Assembly: GCA_002690045.1 (NCBI GenBank)
Contig: NZDE01000012.1
Location: 1 to 64,000 of the forward strand
Source of the DNA: Alphaproteobacteria bacterium
Lineage (GTDB): Bacteria; Pseudomonadota; Alphaproteobacteria; Micavibrionales; Micavibrionaceae
Length of the DNA: 64,000 nt
Direction of reading: 5' to 3'
The translations under genes were made by a program, and so were the position numbers. Within the stretch, counting starts at the first letter, position 1. Each line of letters begins with the position of its first letter. The notes below the pieces were generated by a model. It saw only the letters and a program-made list of their open reading frames with translations. It was not told the DNA's origin and did not search any database. Of this stretch, positions 41,809-50,600 are shown one piece after another.

Positions 41809-42183
41809 TTACTTAAGTTCAACAGTTGCACCAGCTTCTTCAAGAGTCTTCTTAAGAGCTTCAGCTTCAGCTTTTTCAACGCCTTCTTTAACAGCTTTAC
41901 CGCCAGCTTCAACAAGGTCTTTTGCTTCTTTAAGACCTAGGCCAGTGATGCCACGTACTTCTTTAATTACGTTGATTTTCTTGTCGCCAGCAGCAACTAG
42001 AATTACGTCGAATTCTGTTTGCTCTTCGCCAGCAGCAGCAGCACCTGGTGCAGCAGCAGCAACTGCTACTGGAGCAGCGGCGCTAACGCCCCATTTTTCT
42101 TCAAGAAGCTTCGCAAGATCTGCAGCTTCCATTACAGTAAGAGCTGATAGTTCTTCAGCAATTTTTTCTAGATCAGCAGCCAT
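41809..42183 (-). CDS. rplL: 50S ribosomal protein L7/L12
   Basis: L12 forms the flexible stalk that recruits translational GTPases. The N-terminal dimerisation helix pair, the Ala/Pro-rich hinge ([13 protein letters not shown]) and the C-terminal domain ([21 protein letters not shown]...[21 protein letters not shown]) are all standard, at 124 residues. It lies 51 bases after rplJ and is closed by its own terminator, so rpoB is not reached by read-through from this unit as it usually is. Confidence 0.98.
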   Translation of the reverse strand: MAADLEKIAEELSALTVMEAADLAKLLEEKWGVSAAAPVAVAAAAPGAAAAGEEQTEFDVILVAAGDKKINVIKEVRGITGLGLKEAKDLVEAGGKAVKEGVEKAEAEALKKTLEEAGATVELK

Positions 42184-42234
42184 AATATTTCTCCTTTTTG
42201 ACCAATATATTTCTAGTTATAGGTAGTAAACCGA

Positions 42235-42762
42235 TTAAGAGTCCTTGGCAGCATATGCGCCAACAACACGAGCAAGTTGACCCGCTGGAGCCGATACAAC
42301 GCCTGCAATTTTTGTTGCAGGTGCTTGAATAAGACCAACGATCTTCCCGCGCAATTCGTCGAGCGAAGGCATCTTAGACAGAGCCTTAACCCCATTTGCA
42401 TCCAGCACGTTAACGCCGAGTGCACCGCCAAGAACAACAAGCTTTTCGTTCTTCTCAGCAAATTCCTGAACTACTTTAGCTGTCGCAACTGGGTCGTTTG
42501 AGTACGCCATACATGTTGGGCCAGCGAATAGATCAGAAATACCTTCAAATTGCGAACCCGCAACAGCGCGCTTCGCAAGTGAATTCTTTGTTACTTTAAT
42601 GGTCACACCTTGCGCACGGCTGTTGCGACGAAGCTCAGTCATTTGAGCAACAGTCAAGCCTGCGTAATGTGCGATCACAATACCTTCAGTTGGCGCTTCG
42701 CCTTCTGAAGAGAAAATACCTTGTAGGTTTTCAAGCTCTTGAGCTTTTTGTGCGCGATCCAT
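42235..42762 (-). CDS. rplJ: 50S ribosomal protein L10
   Basis: L10 anchors L12 dimers to 23S rRNA and represses its own operon. The 175 residues begin MDRAQKAQELENLQGIF and include VIAHYAGLTVAQMTELR and the conserved VTKNSLAKRA. The C-terminal helix that binds L12 is present. The ATG at 42762 has GGAG at a spacing of seven; the open frame to 42807 is not family-like. The leader from a promoter at 42957-42985 is about 190 bases, room for the L10-binding structure. rplK and rplA, normally upstream, are absent. Confidence 0.96.
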   Translation of the reverse strand: MDRAQKAQELENLQGIFSSEGEAPTEGIVIAHYAGLTVAQMTELRRNSRAQGVTIKVTKNSLAKRAVAGSQFEGISDLFAGPTCMAYSNDPVATAKVVQEFAEKNEKLVVLGGALGVNVLDANGVKALSKMPSLDELRGKIVGLIQAPATKIAGVVSAPAGQLARVVGAYAAKDS

Positions 42763-42956
42763 AATCATTCTCCGCGTTAAAACATAAAAAAAGGATACCG
42801 ACGTCACCCGTCAATACCCATCCAAATTTTCCCGTATACAGGGCAAATTTACCCCATATGGTAAACCAAACATAAAATCTCGATTTACCTATCTATGCAG
42901 GACTTATGCGTACTCATTTGTGGTGCGCACCTGCAGTCTTGGACAGGACGGCGCAA

Positions 42957-42985
42957 TTAATAATCAAATATGCGGCGCCCGTCAA
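42957..42985 (-). promoter_or_regulatory. Promoter of rplJL
   Basis: On the minus strand TTGACG (42985-42980), 17 bases, TATTAA (42962-42957). It starts 19 bases after the stop of the nucleoside hydrolase gene. The 190-base leader contains the palindrome GTGCGCAC. Confidence 0.7.
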
Positions 42986-43003
42986 GTGTTTTTGTTCATT
43001 TTT

Positions 43004-44017
43004 TTATTTGGCACCCACGATGCCCGCATCAAACAACTCACGCCACTTGGCAAATACCGCATCTTCTGCGGCAATGGACTCAATAATTTTCACGGCGCTT
43101 TGCGTGTTTTTATTCAAACGATACCAGCCACGGCGGTTTTCTTCGTCAGCCATATCCGCCGCCGACACATCAACGCACACATCATAGCCAACCACATCCG
43201 AAAACAGTTCAGGGCATAGCGCCCAAATCAATATATTCGGGTCATGAATCGTAGGACCATCTGCGCCAAACTTTTCACGATCCAACGTTTCAACAAAACT
43301 GGTCATCTGCACGAACTTTTCAGGAAACTCGGCTTTACGCTGCGCATTTAATGGCATCATATGCGCAACGTCTAGCGGGATAACCTCACTGGGAATACCG
43401 CTTTCAAACACCACATTCAATGATGCAGGATCCTGAAAGGCATTAAACTCCGCCCAATACGTAATATTCCCAACGCGCCCCTTAGGGTTCGGTACTGGCC
43501 CTGGCTGCACCGCGCCACTCATTAATATTAGGCGCTCAACCTTTTCTTTGATCAATTCAGGGTAAGCATCAATCAAATGCGCAATATTCGTTGCAGGGCC
43601 AGATGACAGAATCGTCATTTTCCCATCGAGATTTTTCAATGCCTCTGCCAAACCATCATGCGCCCCCGGCGCCAAAGGCTGCACAGGCATATTGCTTGTG
43701 TCTTCCAACAGATGAACACCGCAGAATCCTTCTTCGCCATAGGCATCATCACCGAACACAGCCGAACCATCATATGGTTTACCAACACCCTTATATAAGG
43801 GCAAATCATTTACCCCCAAATAGGTCAGCAACATACGCGCATTATTAGTGGCGTTTTCTACATCGGTATTGCCGAACACGGTTGACAGGCCGTGCAATTT
43901 TATACGCGGGTCAAGACGCGCTGCGCCAACGGCCATGACAATCAACCACGCATCATCACCGCCCATATCCGCATCTATCCAGATGTTGATTTGTTCTTTA
44001 TTTTCTGATGACTTCAT
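43004..44017 (-). CDS. Nucleoside hydrolase (IUNH family)
   Basis: These enzymes split ribonucleosides into base and ribose for salvage. The calcium-binding N-terminal motif is IDADMGGDDAWLI (Asp15, Asp17, Asp21, Asp22), a variant of DTDPGxDDA. Further motifs are VFGNTDVENATNNA, ILSSGPATNIA, EFNAFQDPASLNVV and the catalytic histidine region IHDPNILIWAL near residue 250. Length 337 is typical. The start is three bases from the start of the divergent PLP-enzyme gene. Base specificity cannot be told. Confidence 0.88.
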   Translation of the reverse strand: MKSSENKEQINIWIDADMGGDDAWLIVMAVGAARLDPRIKLHGLSTVFGNTDVENATNNARMLLTYLGVNDLPLYKGVGKPYDGSAVFGDDAYGEEGFCGVHLLEDTSNMPVQPLAPGAHDGLAEALKNLDGKMTILSSGPATNIAHLIDAYPELIKEKVERLILMSGAVQPGPVPNPKGRVGNITYWAEFNAFQDPASLNVVFESGIPSEVIPLDVAHMMPLNAQRKAEFPEKFVQMTSFVETLDREKFGADGPTIHDPNILIWALCPELFSDVVGYDVCVDVSAADMADEENRRGWYRLNKNTQSAVKIIESIAAEDAVFAKWRELFDAGIVGAK

Positions 44018-44020
44018 AGT

Positions 44021-44914
44021 ATGCGTACCTTTATGTTGATTGATCCCGCAGATGCACCGTTAGAGAAAATCACAGACCGCCTTTATATAAAGCGCGATGA
44101 TCTGCTTGATCCGCTAATTGGCGGGAATAAGTTTCGTAAACTCAAATATAATATTCTGCACGCAAAAGACCAGAAAAAAAACACATTGCTGACTTTTGGC
44201 GGCGCATATTCTAACCATATCCTCGCCACCGCTAAAGCAGGCGCGCTTGAAAATATGAACACAATAGGCATCATACGCGGCGCAGCGGAACACGGCCTAA
44301 GCCCCGTACTTACCAAAGCACAAGCGCTTGGCATGTCCTTACAGTTCATATCACGCGAAGATTACAAACTGCGCCATAACGCAGATTATCTTACAGCGCT
44401 TCAAAACGCACATCCCAACGCCCATATCATCCCCGAAGGCGGTACAAACGCCCTTGCACTGTGCGGCGTTTCCGAAATTCGTACGGAGCTGCCTGATGAT
44501 ATAGATTTCATTGCGACCGCCTGCGGCAGCGGCGGCACACTCGCAGGATTAATCACCGCTTATGCCGACAGAGAAGATATAGAAATTTGCGGCTTTTCCA
44601 TCTTAAAAGGGGAAGATCAGTTAACAAGCACTGTCACCGCACTGTTAAAAACCAATGGCATAACCCCACGCTGCACATGGCATATCAACACCGCCCACCA
44701 TTTCGGCGGCTACGCCAAAGCGCCGAGCGAGCTTGTTGAATACATTAAATCATTCAAAGAACAGCACGGCATTGACCTTGACTATGTCTATACTGGCAAA
44801 ATGATGCATGGGATAACAAACTTACTTCAAAACCGCACAGACATTCAGAAAGCCGTAGCCATACATACAGGCGGGCTATATACTGCACACATACGCCATT
44901 TAGAAACAGCCTAA
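44021..44914 (+). CDS. PLP-dependent D-cysteine desulfhydrase/ACC deaminase-like protein
   Basis: The fold-type II PLP signature is clear: Schiff-base Lys37 in IGGNKFRKLKY, the asparagine motif TFGGAYSNHILATA, and the Gly-rich phosphate loop ACGSGGTLAGL. Family members deaminate 1-aminocyclopropane-1-carboxylate or desulfhydrate D-cysteine; bacterial proteins of this length (297) are more often D-cysteine desulfhydrases, but the specificity residues are not decisive. Two in-frame ATGs exist (44021, 44033), neither with a good ribosome site. It is followed after 26 bases by a DUF4174 lipoprotein gene. Confidence 0.82.
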   Translation: MRTFMLIDPADAPLEKITDRLYIKRDDLLDPLIGGNKFRKLKYNILHAKDQKKNTLLTFGGAYSNHILATAKAGALENMNTIGIIRGAAEHGLSPVLTKAQALGMSLQFISREDYKLRHNADYLTALQNAHPNAHIIPEGGTNALALCGVSEIRTELPDDIDFIATACGSGGTLAGLITAYADREDIEICGFSILKGEDQLTSTVTALLKTNGITPRCTWHINTAHHFGGYAKAPSELVEYIKSFKEQHGIDLDYVYTGKMMHGITNLLQNRTDIQKAVAIHTGGLYTAHIRHLETA

Positions 44915-44940
44915 ACATCCAAACACAGAAAGCCCACGTC

Positions 44941-45369
44941 ATGAGAATTTTGTTATGCTTATTTATACTGTTGACGACTGGCTGCGCAAAAGCCGATGTT
45001 AAAAATATTTTCGATGAGTATATGTGGGAAAAGCGTATCGTCGTTATGTTTGCACCCAAAACAGACAATGGCGAACGCCTTGAACAGATCGCTATTTTAG
45101 ATGATCTAAAATCCGGATTATCGGATCGCGATATTATCGTGTGGGATATTGTACATTTAGAACATGTAAAAATTGACGGTATAGGCCAACCTCAACTATG
45201 GACACCGCCACTATATGATGCATTTAAAGCCCCAGAGAATACGTTTACATTTATCCTTATAGGCAAAGATGGCGAAGAAAAACTTCGGAAGAACACGCCT
45301 GTATCTGAAGCTGAACTCTTTGGCCTTATAGACGCCATGCCCATGCGCCAAAGAGAAATGCAGCAATAA
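44941..45369 (+). CDS. DUF4174 lipoprotein
   Basis: The signal sequence MRILLCLFILLTTGC ends in a lipobox with Cys15. The mature part has the DUF4174 pattern: RIVVMFAPKTDNGERLEQIAIL, then FTFILIGKDGEEKLRKNTPVSEAELFGLIDAMPMRQREM, which I recognise as the family's C-terminal signature. The fold is thought to be thioredoxin-like but lacks the CxxC. Function unknown; envelope location predicted. It is probably co-transcribed with the upstream PLP enzyme and ends in a bidirectional terminator. Confidence 0.8.
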   Translation: MRILLCLFILLTTGCAKADVKNIFDEYMWEKRIVVMFAPKTDNGERLEQIAILDDLKSGLSDRDIIVWDIVHLEHVKIDGIGQPQLWTPPLYDAFKAPENTFTFILIGKDGEEKLRKNTPVSEAELFGLIDAMPMRQREMQQ

Positions 45370-45374
45370 AGAAA

Positions 45375-45399
45375 AACGGGCCACTATAAACAGCCCGTT
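45375..45399. terminator. Bidirectional terminator between the DUF4174 and oxygenase genes
   Basis: AACGGGC (45375-45381) pairs with GCCCGTT (45393-45399). The minus-strand side is followed by TTTTCTTT, the plus-strand side by CCATTTT, so it serves the oxygenase gene best. Confidence 0.75.
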
Positions 45400-45427
45400 C
45401 CATTTTCAATCATAACAAAACCGACCT

Positions 45428-46465
45428 TTAAGGCTGCGGATTTTGACCGCTGATTTTCTTCTTCAATTTGTCGTTCTCTTCGCTATATACGCGCGTCCCC
45501 ATATCGCCCAAGGCATTGGCGCGGATGGCGTAAGGGAAGTTGTTTTGCCCTGTGCGCGTGACCAAGTCAGCCAAAGGCGCAACGATTGTATCAGGGCGGG
45601 CGCTGCCGAACCATGGGTTCGCGTAGCGCGGTTTAAGGCGCGTTGCCATATCATCAGGCATGCGGACGCGGTGCGGCGCCGCGCGGTAAAGGCCGTTTGA
45701 GAAAATTTCTAACTGTAGGCCACCATTGCTGATCCACTCACCTTGCTGTGTGTCCAGCTCATGCCAGACACCCTGTTTATCAAGAACATCAAGGCCGTTT
45801 TCTGCGCGCAGCAATGTCAGAAGGCCCTTATCTTGATGGGTATCAATTCGCATCACGCCCTTTTTCGGGTTTTGACATGGTGGGTAATATAAATCACGCT
45901 GCGCATGCTTACCGCCAGAAACATATTGCGCAATGCTATCCGCCGGCACATCCAAATAAAGCGCAACAGCTTCTAAAACGCGCTTCGCAACATTTTCACG
46001 CACTTCCATCAAATCAAGAATAGAATCAGAATAGCCCGGCACATAATCATCAATATGTTTGCCTGTATCTTTGTTCACCAACACGTTACGGGATACTTCG
46101 TTAAAGGCGCGGCCTAAGCCTTGTTCCAACATAAAGTAAGTTTTCTCATCAGGGACAGAGCCTTTTTTACGGCGCTTGGCAACGGTCTTTAGCCCCTTAT
46201 AACCCATTTGCTCGGCGTCAGAAACAAAGCCTTTTTTAATCTCTTCTGACAGCGCATGAAACTTTTTTGCTTTTTCAAAATGCGCCTCTTCCAAAGCTTT
46301 GACTTCAGGCGTTAATGCCCAGCGGCAGAATCCATTATCGCTCGTCAGTGGGCCAAATTGGTTTTTTGCAAAGTCCGCGAATGCTGCAGCATCCGTAGAA
46401 AACAATTGTGCCATGTCAAATACGGGCACATAATCAATCGCGCGTTTCCCTGTGTTCTTGCTCAT
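45428..46465 (-). CDS. Isopenicillin-N-synthase-like 2OG-Fe(II) oxygenase
   Basis: The protein has the two-part architecture of the family: an N-terminal helical DIOX_N region (VPVFDMAQLF...GFCRWALTPEV) and a C-terminal double-stranded beta helix. The iron ligands are in RIDTHQDKGLLTLL (HxD) and AAPHRVRMP (distal His), with the 2-oxoglutarate-binding Arg just after. 345 residues from the ATG at 46465, preceded by GGGGGAAG; the frame opens at 46477. Substrate unknown; these enzymes modify small molecules, including antibiotics and plant-hormone-like compounds. Confidence 0.82.
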   Translation of the reverse strand: MSKNTGKRAIDYVPVFDMAQLFSTDAAAFADFAKNQFGPLTSDNGFCRWALTPEVKALEEAHFEKAKKFHALSEEIKKGFVSDAEQMGYKGLKTVAKRRKKGSVPDEKTYFMLEQGLGRAFNEVSRNVLVNKDTGKHIDDYVPGYSDSILDLMEVRENVAKRVLEAVALYLDVPADSIAQYVSGGKHAQRDLYYPPCQNPKKGVMRIDTHQDKGLLTLLRAENGLDVLDKQGVWHELDTQQGEWISNGGLQLEIFSNGLYRAAPHRVRMPDDMATRLKPRYANPWFGSARPDTIVAPLADLVTRTGQNNFPYAIRANALGDMGTRVYSEENDKLKKKISGQNPQP

Positions 46466-46656
46466 ATCTTCCCCCATGAAAGGTTTTTAAATTCTTATGT
46501 TTATTTTTTGAATTATGGTTATAGCTAGCGTCATTTTCCAAAATATGCAAGGGGAATCCATAGCGGCCTGATAAAAAAATGATGATGAATAGAAAAAAAG
46601 CTGGAAAAAGCCGCCGTAATGAATTATTACTTTATTCTATATTTCCCATGATCGAC

Positions 46657-46696
46657 AGAATTCAAATAATTGACCGCGCGTCAAAACACGAATTCT
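46657..46696 (+). promoter_or_regulatory. Nested inverted repeats upstream of secE
   Basis: An outer pair AGAATTC (46657-46663)/GAATTCT (46690-46696) encloses an inner pair TTGAC/GTCAA around CGCGC (46670-46684). It ends 55 bases before secE. It could be an operator or a leader RNA hairpin. The rest of the 286-base gap (46466-46751) is AT-rich, with another palindrome at 46616-46630 and no tRNA-Trp, which often precedes secE. Confidence 0.45.
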
Positions 46697-46751
46697 ACCT
46701 AAAAATCATCGGAATTTAAGACAAAGAGACTCATATATAAGGAAGTATAAA

Positions 46752-46949
46752 ATGGCTGGCTTTAACCCCGCTGAATATATTCGTCAGGTCCGCAGTGAAG
46801 CACGTAAAATTACGTGGCCGACACGCAAAGAAACCACATCCAGCACGATTGCTGTATTTATTATGGTTGCAATTGCTTCAGTATTTTTGTTTTTAGCCGA
46901 TTTTATCATGGCTAATGCCGTTCAGTTTATTCTGAGCCTCGGCGCATAA
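46752..46949 (+). CDS. secE: Preprotein translocase subunit SecE
   Basis: SecE clamps SecY in the protein-conducting channel. The 65 residues have the conserved amphipathic segment QVRSEARKITWPTRKET followed by a single transmembrane helix (TIAVFIMVAIASVFLFLADFIM), the short one-helix form. It has an AAGGAAG site. nusG follows after 44 bases, the normal arrangement. Confidence 0.95.
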   Translation: MAGFNPAEYIRQVRSEARKITWPTRKETTSSTIAVFIMVAIASVFLFLADFIMANAVQFILSLGA

Positions 46950-46993
46950 ATTAAGTTTAAACTCGTCAGTGTAAGATAAAAAGGATCACTATT

Positions 46994-47524
46994 ATGGCTG
47001 CACGTTGGTATGTTGTTCACGTTTATTCCGGTTTTGAAAACCGCGTTAAAGAAACTGTTATGGAGAAAGCTGAAAAGCAAGGCTTGTCTGGCGCAATTCA
47101 TGACATTCTTGTTCCGATGGAAGAAGTCGTCGAAATTAAACGCGGTCAGCGCGTTAATACAGAGCGCAAATTCTTCCCAGGTTATGTACTTGCAAAATTG
47201 GATATGAGCGATGAAGTTTGGCACCTTGTAAAAGACACACCAAAGGTAACAGGCTTCCTTGGCGCTGGTAACAAACCAACACCTGTTTCAAACAAAGAAG
47301 CAGAGCGCCTATTGAAACAAATCCAAGAAGGCGTTGATAGCCCACGCCCAACAGTATCTTACGATATTGGCGAAGAGGTCAAAGTTATCGACGGCCCATT
47401 CGCATCGTTCAACGGCCTTGTTGAAGAAGTTGACGAAGATAAAGCACGCCTTAAAGTGTCTGTATCAATCTTCGGTCGTTCTACACCAGTTGAACTTGAA
47501 TATTCACAGGTTGAAAAAGCGTAA
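46994..47524 (+). CDS. nusG: Transcription termination/antitermination factor NusG
   Basis: NusG binds RNA polymerase and couples transcription with Rho and the ribosome. The N-terminal NGN domain (ARWYVVHVYSGFENRVKETV...FFPGYVLAKL) and C-terminal KOW domain (GEEVKVIDGPFASFNGLVEEVDEDKARLKVSVSIFGRSTPVELEYSQVEK) are complete at 176 residues. It is closed by a strong terminator and followed by the tandem-RNB gene, not by rplK-rplA. Confidence 0.97.
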   Translation: MAARWYVVHVYSGFENRVKETVMEKAEKQGLSGAIHDILVPMEEVVEIKRGQRVNTERKFFPGYVLAKLDMSDEVWHLVKDTPKVTGFLGAGNKPTPVSNKEAERLLKQIQEGVDSPRPTVSYDIGEEVKVIDGPFASFNGLVEEVDEDKARLKVSVSIFGRSTPVELEYSQVEKA

Positions 47525-47545
47525 CGCGCAGCAACAATTCATATG

Positions 47546-47579
47546 AAAGGGCTTCCGTAATGCGGCAGCCCTTTTTTTA
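47546..47579 (+). terminator. Intrinsic terminator of secE-nusG
   Basis: AAAGGGCT and AGCCCTTT close a hairpin with an inner CCG/CGG pair, followed by a run of T. It starts 22 bases after the nusG stop. Confidence 0.92.
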
Positions 47580-47625
47580 TGGCGCCTTGCAGCATATTTT
47601 TTGCGCAAAATTGTTAAATTAACAC

Positions 47626-47654
47626 TTGCTAAAATAGTTAATATTATGTTAAAT
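47626..47654 (+). promoter_or_regulatory. Promoter of the tandem-RNB gene
   Basis: TTGCTA (47626-47631), 17 bases, TTAAAT (47649-47654), 45 bases before the ATG. It lies just after the nusG terminator, so the gene is an independent unit. Confidence 0.5.
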
Positions 47655-47698
47655 TCGTCAATCTTCACAAAACGCTATTTAGGCAAAGGGGCATAAAT

Positions 47699-50600
47699 AT
47701 GAGCAAAACATTTTCACCTATCGACCTTTGGGGGCACCTTTCACAGTTCACTTCTGCTGATTCGATAAGTTTTGCTGATATTCTAAACCATTTTGAAATC
47801 AATGAATCTCAAGATGATTATGCAGAAAATAGCGCCGCGATCCGCAATAGCCTACAAAAGATGGAAAATAACGGTACATTAGTTGTTATTGGCGTAAGTG
47901 ACCCTAAAATTATTCTGCAAGATGATCTGCCCAGTGAAGTTAGCGTTAAATTCAATGCCCCTAAGCAAGAAGACAAAGCGCCAAATGTTGTCCTTTATGA
48001 CCGCAGCCTAATGAAGCGCAAAACAGATGGCAAGAAATTCCAACCCATCAACATCACGCTCGATAGCGATTTAAGTATTGAAGAATTGCGCCTCATTGAC
48101 AAGGCCGAAGCCTATGTCTTCCGCAACGCCGATGGTGCGTATGTCGCGACCATCAAAGAAGTTACCGCACAGCGTAGCCCTAAACCCATCGCTGAAGAAC
48201 AAGATAACGAAAGCCCGCGTAAAGTCCGTAATACGGCTAATAAAGAAAGCATTGTAACGGATATTCTTAATGAAAACGGCATTTCACACAGCTTTGACGA
48301 AGACGCGTTAGCACAAGCCCGCGAACTGATCGAGAAATATAAAGATCACAGCGTAACCTTAGAAGAATCCCCTGCGCGCAAAGACCTTCGCCACCTTAAA
48401 ATGGTAACGATTGATGGTGAAAAAACACGCATACGCGATGACGCGGTTTACGCTGAAGAAGATACCGATCCAAACAATAAAGGCGGCCATAAATTATATG
48501 TTGCGATTTCTGATGTTGAACATTTTATCCGTCCAGATACGCCGCTTGATATCGAAGCAAAAAAACGCGGTACATCACATTATTTCAAAACAATGAACGT
48601 CCCGATGTTTCCACAGGAACTCGCCGAAGATGTACTTTCACTCGACCCGCATAAAGACCGCGCCGTAAATATGGTTGAATTGAAAATATCAGCTCAAGGC
48701 GAAATTTTGGATCACCAAGAATATGAAGCGCTCATCAATTCAAAAGCCGCCCTGCATCACGAACAACTCACGCACGCCATTGTGGGTAATTCAGATAAAC
48801 ACACCGCGCCGCTTATGGATGACGTTATACCCGCGCTAAGCGCCGTAAGCGACAACCTTGCAAAAAATGCACAGCTGCGCGGCATGGTTGATTATGATTT
48901 AGCCGAACCCTTTTCTGAACATGACTACACAGCCCTGCCACATAGCATTGTACGCTATGCCATGCAAGCCGCACAAGCGGCCATAGGTCGCCGCTTTGAT
49001 AATAAAGACAATGGTATATATCGCGTACAAGATGCCCCCTATAAAATCAACACGGAATCAATCGAAGAACTAATTGAAATGGGCATGCTGGATGAAGGTA
49101 AAATTACGGCGGCAGAAGATGTTACCGCGACGACACTCAATGCCCTATTCGCCAAAGCACGCAGCGCCGATAACCGCAGCCATGTAAAATCACTTATCAA
49201 AGACCTGATGCCACAATCGAAATATAGCACAGAGAATAAAGGCCATTTTTCATTGGCAGAAGCGGCCTATGCGCCTTTCACCTCGCCTATACGCAACTAT
49301 GCGCATATTCTGACAAGCCGCCGTCTAAAAGCTGACTTTTCTGATGCCGCGAACTATATCAAGAAAATTGACTTTAGCACATTGGATAAGGACCTAGAGC
49401 GCCTAACACAAACAAGCCTTCGCGCCAAAAGTGCGATGAAGAAAATCAATGAACAGCTTGCCCATGCCGAGGTATTCTCTGCCGCCGCCATGAAAAAGGC
49501 GATGGATGATGCAAATGCGCTTAACGACCTATTCGAAGGCCAAGACATTGAAACCGCAATTCTACGCCACATGGATATTCCTTATGAATTTCCTGACGAA
49601 GTTATGGCGGAAATTGATTCTATCATGGCGAAATATAGTAACCCTGAAGACTTACTAAACGACCCACATTTTGAAGATTTAACAGCCTTGCCGTTTGTTA
49701 CCATTGATGGCGCAGATGCACGTGACTTTGACGATGCCGTATATTGCCACCCTGATGACGAAGGTGACAATGCAGGCGGCCACATTTTATGGGTGGCAAT
49801 TGCCGATGTATCATTCTACGTCAAGCCTGACACGGCAATTGATATTGAAGCCCGCAAACGCGGCAATTCAGTATACTTCCCGAAAAAGGTTATACCGATG
49901 CTGCCCGAAGAGTTATCTAATAATTTATGTTCGCTGCGCCCAGATGAACATCGCGCAACAATGGCGTACCGCATGAAGATTGATAAAAACGGCAATATCA
50001 TAAGTCATACACGCCATGAAGGCATTATCAAGTCACGCGCGCGCCTAACTTATAATGAAGTTCTCGATTCATTCGATGGTAAAATGAGCGCGAAAGTTGC
50101 GCCGATTTATGATGACCTAATTGTGCCATTAAACAAAGTTTCTAAAGCGCTTGAAGCCGCGGCCATAGAGCGCGGCGCGATCAGCTTCGATGTTGAGCAG
50201 CTATCCATCCATGTTGTTGGCGAAGATGACTGCCCTGAATTCCGCGAAATCCAAGAGGACGATGCGCGCGGCCTAATTGCGCAATGTATGATTGCTATGA
50301 ATATGTGCACCGCGAAAGACCAGAAAACCTGTAAAAGCGGCGTTTATCGCGTTCACGAAGATCCAAAAGCTGGCAACATGGAAGCGCTTGAAACCTTAAA
50401 AGCGCTTGGCATTATTTCACATTCGCAAATTCAAGAAGGTATTGATAAGAGCCCGAAATCCATTCAAACGCTCATCAATAAAGCCGAAGAATGTAGCGAT
50501 CCTGACCTTGCGAAACACATGATTATTCGCTTGCAAGCGGCAGCAAAATATAGCACGGAAAATGTTGGGCATTTCGGTTTACAAATCCCGCAAAGCGTTG

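Noticed and set aside
47525-47698. Missing rplK or rplA hidden as a short or broken gene after nusG
   Set aside because: The gap holds a terminator and a promoter only. No L11- or L1-like residues were found in any frame.
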